NCBI RefSeq assembly: GCF_002127325.2
Contig: NC_035433.2
Span: forward strand, 78,992,079-79,056,078
DNA length: 64,000 nucleotides
From: Helianthus annuus
Lineage: Eukaryota > Streptophyta > Magnoliopsida > Asterales > Asteraceae
Reading direction: 5' to 3'
In this document: piece after piece, positions 1 through 9,959 of the stretch
Numbering within the stretch: the first letter of the stretch is position 1
How the letters are laid out: every line of letters starts with the position of its first letter
The notes under the pieces: model-generated
What the model was told of the DNA's origin: nothing
The model's input: the letters and a program-made list of their open reading frames with translations, nothing else
Databases searched by the model: none
Program-made: the position numbers and the translations under genes

Positions 1-447
1 TGGATTCGTCACAAAGTTATCTAACAATAATTAAAAACTATTTTTATTATATTAGTTTTGGCGAGGCCAGTCATTAATTACAATATTAACCTGTTACTAA
101 TACTCATTTTTGTAGTAGTGTAATGGTATTATAATATAATGTTGTGTCATGTAATGATCTATGATCTGATACGTTATTATATAAAAAATTTAAAATATAA
201 TGTAAGAGGTGAGGATCAAATAGAAAGTTTATTTTGTCTAGAAGTATAAGAAACAATAAGATTATAACATGTGACAAAATTTAAAATAAAGGGGAATAGT
301 ATTTTAGTCAATCATATCCTTTGTTCTTCCTTTTTCTCCCCAGTAACTTCAAAAACCCACCAATTTCAAAACCCACCATCTTCAACCTTTTCTTCACTTA
401 CTATCTCAATAATAACTACATTATAGTGTGATTTTCGTCATCAATCA
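1..447. other. AT-rich left flank, no gene seen
   Basis: I see no open frame of note, repeat border or RNA gene here. The stretch is AT-rich and becomes pyrimidine-rich after about 315, like a plant 5' leader or promoter-proximal region. It probably belongs to the host locus in which the minisatellite at 834 lies. Confidence 0.5.
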
Positions 448-690
448 ATGACTCAAACACCCAATCAACGTGTTCTTCAGTTTTTTTTCGAAGAAAACCC
501 AGTTTAATTTCATTCAAAATCTCGTTTTTTCCCATGATTTTGAAGATAATCACTCGATCCGTTCGATTCGATCGCTAATAAATGTTTCTATCATTCAAAT
601 TTCGTCAATCGTTGAAGAAATCGGCTTCGTCCATGTAAGAAATTCTTTAATTTCATTTTTACGATCTAGGTTTTTGATTTAGTCATTGCG
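448..690 (+). other. possible decayed first exon
   Basis: An ATG at 448 follows a pyrimidine-rich leader. It opens a short frame beginning MTQTPNQRVLQFFFEENPV that stops after 19 codons. Similar-looking peptide text continues in another frame (FHSKS, then DPFDSI), which suggests a shifted coding exon. A CATGTAAG at about 633 could be a splice donor. I do not recognise the gene. A transposase-derived gene such as a FAR1-type is only a guess, and it could equally be non-coding. Confidence 0.2.
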
Positions 691-699
691 TTTTACGAT

Positions 700-792
700 C
701 TTGGCGGGGGTCCGGAGGCAGCGCCCCTGGTTGCAGTGTCCAAGGCGTGGCAGCCCCTGGCGGGGTCCAAGGGGCAGAGCCCCTGGCTTGGG
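700..792. repeat. GC-rich short tandem repeat
   Basis: Three degenerate units of about 30 bp are built on GGGGTCC, GGGGCAG and GCCCCTGG words. They are far more GC-rich than the flanks. Each unit is partly self-complementary (GGGGC against GCCCC). The origin is unknown. Confidence 0.6.
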
Positions 793-833
793 TCAGACAA
801 TTTACAGACAAAACTATAACTATTGTCCTGGTT

Positions 834-1005
834 CAATGCGTTTTAGAGAGAACATTTTTTTGGTGTTTTTAGGCCATTGCGTTTTAGAACTAAGACATTT
901 TTATGTGTTTTTAGGCCATTGCGTTTTAGAAAAACACATTTTTGAAGTGTTTTTAGTCATTGCATTTTAGAAAAAACACATTTTTGAAGTGTTTTTAGTC
1001 ATTGT
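834..1005. repeat. about 42-bp minisatellite, left part
   Basis: About four degenerate monomers alternate the words CATTGCGTTTTAG, AAAACACATTTTT and GTGTTTTTAG. AAAACAC and GTGTTTT are complementary, so each monomer can fold into a short hairpin. The same array resumes at 48222, immediately after Copia-A, so the element landed inside one array. Its last five bases before the LTR (ATTGT) form one side of the target duplication. Confidence 0.8.
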
Positions 1006-1599
1006 TGTAGGTCCGGCTAGGGGAGGATCTAGTCGCCTAATCCTTGTGTACAAACCACCCCGGTTGTGCGGAATCCAACCGAGATAGCAAACCGAGATAG
1101 AACACGTAAATAAACGACACGAGACTCAACGATTAACACCAATGTATTAATACTATGAAAGTCAGTTACAACACAAGGTTTACAAATATTTTCTGTAAAC
1201 TCTCTCAAACTCTCTCGTATGTGTGTTCTCTGTGTGCTCTCTTTTTTAGTTCTGTCTAGTGACTGTCTATTTATAGTCACAGCTACACATTCACCACGAA
1301 ACGGAAAAGATCTTGGCGAAACACAATTACCATCGACGAAATGGAAGAACATTCGACGAACACACTCAATGCCGACAAAACAACCTGTTTCGTCGACACC
1401 AAGCCTGTTTCGCCGAAGTGGGCTTTGGCCCAAACAGTGAAGGCCCAATGTTGGTTTCATCGATTAGTTTTAGCCCAAAGACAAAGGTTCAAGTCTTTTT
1501 GTGTTTCAGCCCATACTTGATGTTGCACACGACGGAGGAATGTCGTTGCTCAGGCCGAGTCGCGTCGAGTCGAGTCGTGTCCACATATATGTATCAACA
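1006..1599 (-). repeat. Copia-A 3' LTR
   Basis: This 594-bp LTR pairs with 47626-48221. In element orientation it begins TGTTGATACA after a polypurine tract and ends CCTACA. A TATA-like word (TATAAATAG) reads on the minus strand at 1276-1268. It contains several GACGAAAC or GGCGAAAC words with complements, beside GGCCCA and AGCCCA words. Open frames inside it (for example 1029-1460) occur equally in the other LTR and are not treated as genes. Confidence 0.85.
1267..1276 (-). promoter_or_regulatory. LTR TATA-like box (Copia-A 3' LTR)
   Basis: TATAAATAG on the minus strand sits inside the LTR and is conserved at 47887-47896 in the partner LTR. It is the likely core of the element promoter. This is inferred from motif and position. 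Confidence 0.5.
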
Positions 1600-1610
1600 A
1601 ACTCCCCCTT
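1600..1610 (-). other. Copia-A polypurine tract
   Basis: AAGGGGGAGTT on the minus strand directly abuts the 3' LTR start TGTTGATAC, the expected plus-strand primer position. Degenerate copies of the tract plus LTR edge recur at about 1688-1710 and 1719-1765. Confidence 0.75.
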
Positions 1611-3319
1611 GGACCCTACTCGCGAGATTCGCCTTTCATGTCTTCTATGTCGGAGGATCTTCAAAGTCTTCACGTCTTGAAAGCAGAAAGTGTATCAACA
1701 AACTCCTCGTTTCATGTAGGAAGTGTGTTGACAAAATCCCCCTTAACATAAGCTCCCCCTTGAGTTATGCTCGTAAATGACTTGATCTTTAGTACTTGAG
1801 ATCCTTGTGGTGTTAGATGATGGTCAGCGGCAACTTGATCATCTTTATCTTTTGAGTGCCTTCACGTCGTGTCTTCATTCCAAAGCTTGTCATCGAACAT
1901 GTTCTCCTCGCCTTTAGTATTTGCACATGCAAGAAATCTAAACGCATAATGAGAACAACTGCTTGGAATATAGTTACAATAAACAAACAACACACGTATG
2001 ACCATATTCCAGTCAACTACCGTCCGACAGTTTGAAAGTTTAACAAATTTGTCAATTTTAGTTTTTAACTTTCAAAACTTGCAAATTTTGACCGTTTATG
2101 AAGATTTAGTCAATTTGGTTTTCAATCAGGTTTCAGGCAACGAAGACTCGAGATCCAACATCGTACAATCGAAAATAAGATAGAAATAAAATCTTTTTGG
2201 CTTTTAGAAAGTTTATATTAAAACACACCTAAAATCTTTTTGGAATTTTTGAATATTTTAAATGTAAAGACAGAAAGCAGTAAATAAATATATACAGACA
2301 TTCTGTTTGCGAGTTTCGAGGGTAAGAGAATCATATCAGTGTATGGTCATGCCAAAACGCTCTTGTTGTTCAATTAGTTAACATTTAGATAAGCATCCTA
2401 TAACAATTATCGGTATTGTTGTCCACTTAAGCTCAACTTATCAGATGTAATCATGTTTAGGGGATACGTAAAGGTATGATACATACTTACCGACCGGTGT
2501 TCATCCACATCACGACACATTCCCGTATCAAGGTATGCACGAGAGTTCATCTTACCGGTGAGTATACCGTTTATCATTTGTTTGACCGTATATGATGTGA
2601 GATTCTCACTTATTTTGATTTGAAAACAAGCCGTATGTGATAGAATCACTTATTGATGAGGAACTTGATTTTCGATGCATGAGGGCACAGGAGCAAGTCC
2701 GTGAACAGGTCAGTACTTTCGTACAGCAGAGAGACGAACTTGACTCCCGGATAAATGTGATATTTTATCACTTATGTGAGAGGGACATGTGATTGTTGAT
2801 CACTTATTGAGGTCGAATGCAATATGTACACGTATGTATGGTATCATGGAAGATCTAGACTTGCGACCCCGTTATTTTTAAGTAAAAGATACAACCATGA
2901 TACCCAGATGATAAGCAGCATAAAGACTGAATATCTCAGAACCTCGGCAATCTCTCAAACGAAATTTCGGTAGTAAGACCATATGCCAATGAATGGTTCC
3001 CACCTGGTCTTCAATCGATTTAATTTTATATCACCCTGCACACTTTAAAATGATTGTGAGCCTACCGATACATCTTATATAGAACTGCTTATCGTTTTTC
3101 AGTTTAGGTTTAAAGAGGTTTGGGCAGACCACTGATGTACTATCATATTCTCTTTTGCTCGCCAGGAAACTCATTTTTGTTTTTCTATTGTTTTTGTATT
3201 TTTGAATTTTTTTGATGTTTTTGGGTTTTCAAATTTGGATTTACTCCCCCTAAAATCAACAAACTAAGATAAATTTAAAACACAAAGGTATGTACAAAAA
3301 TGCTTTTCCGATGTTGGTT
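1611..3319 (-). other. Copia-A 3' non-coding region
   Basis: About 1.7 kb lies between the RNase H end and the polypurine tract, with no coding frame. It aligns over most of its length with Copia-B (about 49102-50880) in the same orientation and, inverted, with Copia-D (34420-35862) and Copia-E (38325-39103). It carries short hairpins of the form GTGAT-loop-ATCAC at 2637-2649, 2757-2771 and 2789-2803, each beside TTATT or TTATG. A purine tract (TAGGGGGAGTAAA on the minus strand) lies near 3250, just after the pol end. Confidence 0.65.
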
Positions 3320-3905
3320 TTACTCTTGCTTGACCTTAATGTCGTTTACCAATAATAAAAAGTCAAATCTTGATTTGTCAAATGCTTTGGTAAAAAGGTC
3401 GGCACGTTGGTCATCGGTGTGGACCTTAACAACATCGATTAGCCTTTTATCAAAGCAATCACGTATGAAGTGATATTTGATTTCGATGTGTTTGGTCTTT
3501 GAATGCTGCACAGGATTTCTAGTGATCTGTAAGGCAGCAGAATTATCAACGTAAATAGGAGTAGTTAGGAATTCAAAACCGTAGTCGCGCAATTGTTGTT
3601 GGATCCACAGAACTTGGGAGCAACAACTTGAGGCAGCAATGTATTCAGCTTCGCATGTTAATGTAGCGACACAAGTCTGCTTCTTGCACTACCATGTGAC
3701 TAGGCGATTTCCTAAAAACTGACATCCAGCCGTTGTGGATTTGCCGTCGATTTTGCATCCCGTCAGCCTTTGTCTGGTTAACCGGACCAAAACGCCGCGC
3801 TTTAGCCACAGCTCGACACTGCAGGGTGTGCATATAGGACAAAAAAACTGTTTTTGATATGCATATAGGCATTTGAGTGTGCCAATAGATACACGCATTT
3901 TATAT
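3320..3905 (-). pseudogene. Copia RNase H remnant (Copia-A)
   Basis: The C-terminal end of a Ty1/Copia pol, the RNase H domain that removes RNA from the RNA:DNA hybrid during reverse transcription. The 90-residue open part (3592-3320) shows the family signatures YVDNSAALQI, KHIEIKYHFIRD and DQRADLFTKAF. Upstream on the same strand, in shifted frames, come CKIDGKSTTAGCQFLG and CEAEYIAASSCCSQVLW. There is at least one stop (after NRLVTW) and frame changes, so it is dead. The homology starts abruptly near 3905, where the rest of pol is lost. Confidence 0.85.
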
Positions 3906-4049
3906 TGCGTCCATAATCAACTTCGGATTACCAATGAACGGATCATAGGAAATCCAAGAAAAAAAATAATTTTTATATGTTATGTTTTTAAAATCCGTCA
4001 CATAAGAGTTGAGTTAGATATTTGGGTTTTTCTTTCAAAAAAGTTTTCT

Positions 4050-4058
4050 TTCAATATG
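4050..4058. repeat. 9-bp TSD of foldback MULE, left
   Basis: TTCAATATG here is repeated exactly at 5256-5264 on the other side of the element. Nine-base duplications are typical of Mutator-like transposons. Confidence 0.85.
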
Positions 4059-5255
4059 GGGTAAATTGCCATTTTAATCCCTGAGTTTTGTTCAAATTTG
4101 TCATTTTAGTACAAATAGTTTTTTTTTGCCTCTGAATCCCTGACTTTTCCCTTTTGTTGTCATTTTAATCACATACACTAACTCCATCCAAAAACTCCAT
4201 CTTTAATCAGGGGTATTTTGGGGATTTTCATTTTAAATGTTTTCAATTGCCATTTTGATCCAATTCAAAAAAATCAAAAAAATTCCAAAAAATCAAAAAA
4301 ATTCCAAAAAATTCTAAAAAATAATGAAAATTCTAAAAAATCATAAAAATTCTAAAAAAATCTAAAAAAATAAAAAAAATCCATTTCGGCACGAACCGTT
4401 TTGAACCCGAACCGTTTCGAGCTGAACCGATTCGAGCTGAACCGTTTCGACCCGTACCGTTTCGACCCGAACCGTTTCGAACCGAACCGTTTCGAGCTGG
4501 ACCGTTTCGACGCGAACCGTTTCGACCCGTACCGTTTCGACCTGAACTGTTTCGAGCTGAACCGTTTCGACGCGAACCGTTCAGCTCGAAACGGTACGGA
4601 TCGAAACGGTTCGGTTCGGTTCGAAACGGTACGGGTCAAAACGGTTCGCGTCGAAACGGTTCAGCTCGAAACGGTTCGGTTCGAAACGGTTCAGCTAGAA
4701 ACGGTTCAGCTCAAAAAGGTTCAGCTCAAAACGGTTCGGCTTGAAACGGTTCGGTTCGAAACGGTTCGGATCGAAACGGTTCAGCTCGAAACGGTTTGCT
4801 TCGAAACGGTTCAGCTCGAAACGGTACGGGTCGAAATGGTTCGCGTCGAAACGGCTCAGCTCGAAACGGTTCGGTTCGAAACGGTATGGGTCGAAACGGT
4901 TCGCGTCGAAACGGTTCAGCTCGAAACGGTTCGGGTTTGAAACGGTTCGCGCCGAAACGGATTTTTTTTATTTTTTTAGATTTTTTTTAGAATTTTTATG
5001 ATTTTTTAGAATTTTTATTATTTTTTAGAATTTTTTTGATTTTTTGGAATTGGATCAAAATGGCAATTGAAAACATTTAAAATGAAAATCCTCAAAATTC
5101 CCCTGGTTAAAGATGGAGTTTTTGGATAGAGTTAGTGTATGTGATTAAAATGGAAATAAAAGGGAAAAGTCAGGGAGCAAAAGACAAAAAAAAAACTATT
5201 TGAACTAAAATGGCAAATTTAAACAAAACTCAAGCACTAAAATTGCAATTTACTC
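4059..5255. mobile_element. Foldback Mutator-like MITE
   Basis: A 1.2-kb element that is almost entirely an inverted repeat. The left end reads GGGTAAATTGCCATTTTAAT and the right end, read inverted, GAGTAAATTGCAATTTTAG. The arms pair for about 290-330 bp (4059-4385 against about 4966-5255). Between the arms a 15-bp array points one way and then the other. A perfect 9-bp TSD places it with Mutator-like elements. It has no transposase and is non-autonomous. It interrupts sequence next to the Copia-A RNase H remnant. Confidence 0.85.
4386..4965. repeat. 15-bp array in head-to-head orientation
   Basis: Units of AACCGTTTCGACCCG-type sequence (13 or so) run to about 4583 and then switch to the reverse complement, CGAAACGGTTCGGTT-type, about 25 units to 4960. 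The switch makes a giant palindrome, with the right array about twice as long as the left. Because 15 is a multiple of three, the array yields long frames on both strands (for example 4401-4940), which I reject as proteins. The unit is CpG-rich. Confidence 0.9.
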
Positions 5256-5264
5256 TTCAATATG

Positions 5265-6309
5265 ACATCAAACTTATAAACCTATAACGAACTTATAGAA
5301 TCGGTTCGCTTATACATGATTCATTTATTTCATTTTTGTTTAACAAGATAAATATAATATTGCATAACATTATATTATTTAATTTTTTTACATAGTAACA
5401 TATCATATTATATCATTACACATCACATACGATTACACTATTAGAAGATCATCAACAGGGGCATAACATAGCGGGGGTGGCCGACCCCCGAACTTTTCGC
5501 TTACTAGTGGATATTATGTAGTTTTCGTATAATTTTTTTTGGGTATATACGTTTTTAACCCCACGTTTTTATAGAAATTTTCTTGTATATATGTTTTTGA
5601 CCCCTCTCTTTTATAGAAATTTTTTGATGTATATATATTTTTGACGTCTCGATCAAAAATCTCAAAATTCACCACTTATCAATAGTGATTTCCAGTAATT
5701 ACCTAGTGAGTAATCCTACTAAATAAAATAAAAAGTTTACCATCGTATGGTTTCCATGAAATTCAAAAGAAAAGAAAAAAAAGATTCTTTTTTCAATTTT
5801 TGTCGCACAAAGAGATTAATTATAACTCCTGGAGGCTAGGGATTTTTTTTAATATATTTTCATAAATCCCAAAAAAGATTTTTTTTAACATCTGAGCCCC
5901 TAACGTCTTTTTTTCTAACCCTTTTGGCCCCTAATTTATTAAGCAAGAAAATCGTTCCCTCCACTCTCGTTATGAAAATGCTCGATATTTATTTCAATTA
6001 TTAAGATATAATTTTTAACCTAGTAATTAATATAAAGAAATAATAAGATATTCTATGGAACTTTATCCGTTATTTCTTAAATGCTTGAAACATATATTAA
6101 ATTTCATAATTTAAATTAAATAATAATTATCTATAATTTATATTAAATAATAAAAAATATTTACAATTAAGTAGATGGTCAATAATAAGTAAAGTGTTCC
6201 TTCATTAATTTAAAAAAAAAGTGAAAAAAATAATCGATTACATGTATGGTCATTCAAGTTGTGATCCTATATTTGAATACATGTGATGTTATCTTATTTT
6301 TTATTCCGT
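5265..6309. other. AT-rich spacer with short tandem repeats
   Basis: No gene seen. A GC-rich inverted word (GGGGGTGGCCGACCCCC) lies at about 5472. After it, units of about 50 bp repeat around GTATATAYGTTTTTGACCCC and TTTTATAGAAATTTT between 5540 and 5645. The rest is low-complexity AT-rich DNA. The 3' end of the Helitron fragment to the right may lie in here, but I cannot place it. Confidence 0.4.
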
Positions 6310-6473
6310 TAACATTTTATATAATATATATTATTAAATTAAATAATATTTAGTAGAAGGGTTATTTATAATTAATTAGAAGAAATTAAACTAAAATAAT
6401 AATTATCTATAAGAGATGGCCTAATATAATGACAAGTGTCCCTAAAGTGGTTTCTTTTATTATATAGTATAGA
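6310..6473 (-). mobile_element. Helitron 5' end fragment
   Basis: Read on the minus strand this starts TCTATACTATATAATAAAAG and continues AAACCACTTTAGGGACACTT, a classic plant Helitron 5' terminus. The base before it is A, as expected for insertion between A and T. About 160 bp match the 5' end of the neighbouring Helitron at 7513. Its own 3' end cannot be located. Confidence 0.6.
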
Positions 6474-6500
6474 TATAGATTTGGTTTGTTTTAGTAACTA

Positions 6501-7513
6501 CTAGGTTATAACCCCGTATATTACACGGAGTTGAATAAATAAATTTTATATACTAAATAACAAAATAATATATCTTTAAAACCATATTTACTGTACGAGT
6601 TAAATAAATTTAATTTTATATATTAAATAATAAAAAATTATATCTATAAAAACCATATTGTACAGGTTGAGTAAAGGTAATTTTATATACCAAATAAAAA
6701 AGTTGTATCTTTAAAACACGGGTTAAATAAACGTAATATTGTTTATCAAAGAATAAAATAATACATCTTTAAAAAAATCTCATTTATTACACGGGTTGAG
6801 TAAATTTGATTTTATATACCAAACAATAAAAAAATACATCTTTAAAAATATGCGCATTACACGGTTTGAATAAATGTAATTTTCTGTACTAAATAATAAA
6901 ATATATATATATATATATACTTAAAAAACCTTGTGTATTGTACGAATTGAGTAAATCTAATTTTATATATCAAATAATAAAAAGTTATATCTTAAAAAAC
7001 CTCATGTGTTACATGGGTCTAGTAAATGTAATCTTATACAGTGAAAATAAAAATATTTAATATATTAATACAAAGTTTGGTTTTCATGACAAAAATAGAT
7101 TATTCTGTTGTTGCAAAATTTGTTAACGAAGTCTCAATAAATTTAACCCTTTATTTAAAACTCTGTAAATGTATAAATAATAAATAATATTAGTTAATTT
7201 TATTTTAAGTTTCGTAAAATTTATTTTATACCAAACTAAACAAAACGTTCAAATATAATTAATTCAAATAAATAATATTATAAATGAGAAGGAGATTAAA
7301 CTAAATAATATTTATTCATAAGATATTAAACTAATAATATTTAGTAAGAGAGTGTTATCTATAATATAAGATATTAAATTAAATAATATTTTGTAGGAGG
7401 ATTATCTATAATTAATTAGAATAGGTTAAATTAAAATAATAATTATCTATAAAAGATGGCTTAATATAATGACAAGTGTCCCTAAAGTGGTTTCTTTTAT
7501 TATAGTAGTTAGA
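6501..7513 (-). mobile_element. Non-autonomous Helitron
   Basis: A 1013-bp element on the minus strand. The 5' end (at 7513) reads TCTAACTACTATAATAAAAG, preceded by A. The 3' end (at 6501) is CTAG followed by T, with a short hairpin (CCGTGTA/TATACGG type, 6514-6528) about ten bases inside it. These ends and the A/T target fit Helitrons, which move by a rolling-circle mechanism and leave no target duplication. There is no Rep/helicase frame, so it is non-autonomous. Confidence 0.75.
6511..7035. repeat. about 75-bp tandem repeat inside Helitron
   Basis: About seven degenerate units each contain TTACACGGGTTGAGTAAAT, then TTTTATATACCAAATAATAAA and ATCTTTAAAA. Each carries a copy of the half-hairpin found at the Helitron 3' end, so the element looks to have multiplied its own subterminal sequence. 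A (TA)n tract lies at 6900-6920. Confidence 0.75.
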
Positions 7514-7839
7514 TTAGGTTTGATTTTTTATTATTATTATTTTTTTTTTTGTTATTTAGGTTCAATCTAAAATACTTTTTCAAGAATCAAAGTTATGAAC
7601 TTTGAAATCAACCTGATACAAAGTTAAGCACTTACTCGTGAACAAACCTATACATGTTTATCAAATTGTTCTTATAATGTAGCGGAATACAAATATATGA
7701 AAACTTAACACAATCACTTTAAAGTTCTTTTTTTTTAAATTAATACAAAAAAATTTACATAATCACTTTAATCTTCTTTCTTAATTATCACTTGTCAAAT
7801 AATTACAATATACAACTATTCAAAAGCCAATGAAGTGTT
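7514..7839. other. AT-rich spacer, nothing recognised
   Basis: Low-complexity AT-rich sequence with poly-T runs near 7540 and 7730. It may be the 3' untranslated tail of the Harbinger-type transposase to its right. Confidence 0.4.
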
Positions 7840-8095
7840 AAACTCTTGAATAATGATCTATACAATAAATCTATTATAGGATTCAAAGCATTTGTAGCAA
7901 CCAACCTAGCTGCTAAATGCTTGAATTCAGTTTGGTCTTCATTCAGTTCTTTATCACAGTATGCAGTTATCAGCCATGGAGAAAGCTGAAAACCCGAGTC
8001 TCCAACTAAATATTCTGTAATATTTTATCGTTCAGAAAGCTTCAATACATTCACATTTAACTTCTCTCCTTTCTGTGCCAAACCACATCAACAAA
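7840..8095 (-). pseudogene. PIF/Harbinger (HARBI1-like) transposase, C-terminal part
   Basis: Minus-strand translation gives KLNVNVLKLSER, then after one stop NITEYLVGDSGFQLSPWLI, TAYCDKELNEDQTEFKHLAA and RLVATNALN. This is the DDE nuclease core of the HARBI1/ALP1 family. The D in VGDSG is the expected second catalytic aspartate, and the ELN-x-DQTEF stretch follows as usual. The helix around the third acidic residue is degenerate and the frame has a stop before NITEY. It is the downstream half of the pseudogene whose upstream part lies at 8591-9310. The central part with the first catalytic aspartate is missing. Confidence 0.7.
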
Positions 8096-8101
8096 CCGCA
8101 T

Positions 8102-8590
8102 TGTTGGGTCCACGATCACTTGTAGTTGTTGGTTCAGACCCCACTCAACTCACACTCAATACACTCACAAAAAAACACTCCATAGACAAAGTTTGTTTAT
8201 GTGTATTGGAAGAAAATGGAAGCCATTTGAATTCACTGTATATTTCCAAATGAAGGGGGTATTTTATTCAACAAATAGAGATGGCTTTAAATAGCCTTCC
8301 ATGCACTAACACATGGGAAATAAAAAAATAATACTCCGTAAAAAATACTAATTCAACTAACAAATCGGTAAAAACTATTGACCTAGTATTCTGCCTAACA
8401 TGTGCTATTCAACCTACACCTCCAAATTACATTTCTTTATAAGGATGTGCAGATTTGAGATCATGGGTATAATTCCATTATTCTAATAAGATTTTGTCAA
8501 ACAACTCTTGACCCGTTTGATCCATAAACAAACCCGCGACCAGATAACGTGCTGACCCGTGACCCGCAAACAAACCCGACTAATCCAACA
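8102..8590. mobile_element. LTR-like insert, possible solo LTR
   Basis: A 489-bp segment begins TGTTGG and ends CCAACA, the TG...CA form of an LTR with a 6-bp inverted end. It separates two halves of the Harbinger transposase. It contains a TATA-like TTTAAATAG at about 8291. I find no convincing target duplication at the edges, so the borders are tentative. Confidence 0.4.
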
Positions 8591-9310
8591 GTAGTTGCAT
8601 ACTGTTATTATTGATATGTCGATTTGATGGTTTAGAGATATCTCTCTACGGATCAGTGAATGTGAAGTTTATGTATCCGTTTATCATGCGTTCTCATACA
8701 AGCGAAAGGATGTAGTTAAATGTCTTCCTTGATACGTTGAAAAACGACTCAGAACTTTCAACAACTCCTCTTGAACAAGAACTGCATAAGCAAAGATCGG
8801 TCAAATATCTAAATCTAGAAAGAAAACGGGTCGAACAATTCAGACGATATGGACAAAAATATATGTAAATATTTAAATAAGGCTGATCAGAAAAGTCAAT
8901 TTTTAGGTGAGTTACCTTCATCGCTATGAACTATCAACATGTTATCAACCTTTAACACGCATTCTTCAGTTCCCTTCATCAAGAATCGGTCAGTATACTT
9001 AACAACTGAAAATAATATAACGAAGAATTAAAGAGCACTTACCATTGAATGCTGAAGCTACTTTCGTCTAGCATTGGCAACGAAGTAAACAAACAAAAGA
9101 CGGTGGCAGATGATGCGGCGCCCAACTGCCCAAGATGCGTCTGATAATATAATAAGAATAGAATGGAGAATTAGGGTTTGATTTATAATTGTGTGTTTAT
9201 CTTAGATTTTCAATTTTAACCCTTTGTTTTTACACACTTTTCTATCAATTCATTACCCCTTTGACCCTTTGATTTTGTATCTTTATCTGCAAAACTAAAT
9301 TAATATTATT
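8591..9310 (-). pseudogene. PIF/Harbinger transposase, 5' exons and N-terminal part
   Basis: Reading right to left: a promoter-like stretch with TTATAAATC (about 9185); a leader; an ATG exon MLDESSFSIQW (about 9070) ending at GTAAGT; a short intron ending TTTTCAG; a second exon containing MKGTEECVLKVDNMLIVHS (about 8970-8915) ending at GTAACT; an intron ending TTATGCAG; then a third exon SCSRGVVESSESFFNVSRK, continuing TFNYILSLV and FTDP-x-REISLN. The last part matches the N-terminal region of HARBI1-like nucleases. Stops and the missing middle make it dead. The two upstream exons, introns and promoter are duplicated at 41520-41960. Confidence 0.65.
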
Positions 9311-9959
9311 TTCTTTTTTTAGCAGGTAAGCCTATGGTTGTGCAAATCATTTGTGGTTATGGGTCAAACAACACATTTTTACGTTATCTCAAATTATTTG
9401 TGTTGCAATTATTCATCTTTTACCATTTGTATTCGATTTTCTTGCATAGTGAGTAGTTTGGTTATTTGTTGGGTTTTAGGCACTTATGATTTGGTAATTG
9501 AATTGCATAAGTTTTTATTAAAAAGTTGTCATTGATTATCGATCAATCGAATTAAAGCATTAACAAGGCCTTTTTTGGTATCTATCTAATTAAACAAGTT
9601 TAGGTGAATCGTTGAACCGGAAATCCGGAAGGGGTTAGTTTTCTTTAAATACAATAACTTTCTTAATCACACGACATCAAAACTTCAAAATTCATACAAA
9701 GCAATAATTTTTCTTAGTATTTAGTTAATTTGGGCTTTTACAATTAAAAGCTAACGAAATATTCGCTATGAAGACCACCTTACTTACCCTTTGTAGTAAA
9801 GGTACTTACGACCAATTTTTAAAATTCTTTTTGACCAACCTTTTCACATGGATTAAAAAAACCTATTCCTGTTCTCTTTAAAAAAAACTAATTTCTTTTC
9901 CAGAAAACCCTACTAATAAGCACATCATATACATTGACGAAGAAAAGATTATCTTCTAG
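9311..9959. other. Spacer, nothing recognised
   Basis: AT-rich sequence with one 65-codon frame (9338-9535) lacking recognisable features. A GGCCTTTTTTGG word after TTAACAA at about 9560 resembles a Harbinger terminal repeat, but I see no matching partner end. Confidence 0.35.

Noticed and set aside
4401..4940. 179-codon frame rich in NRFELNRFDP-type and ETVRVETVQ repeats
   Set aside because: It is produced by the 15-bp array; long frames exist on both strands and in several phases, and the sequence is palindromic.
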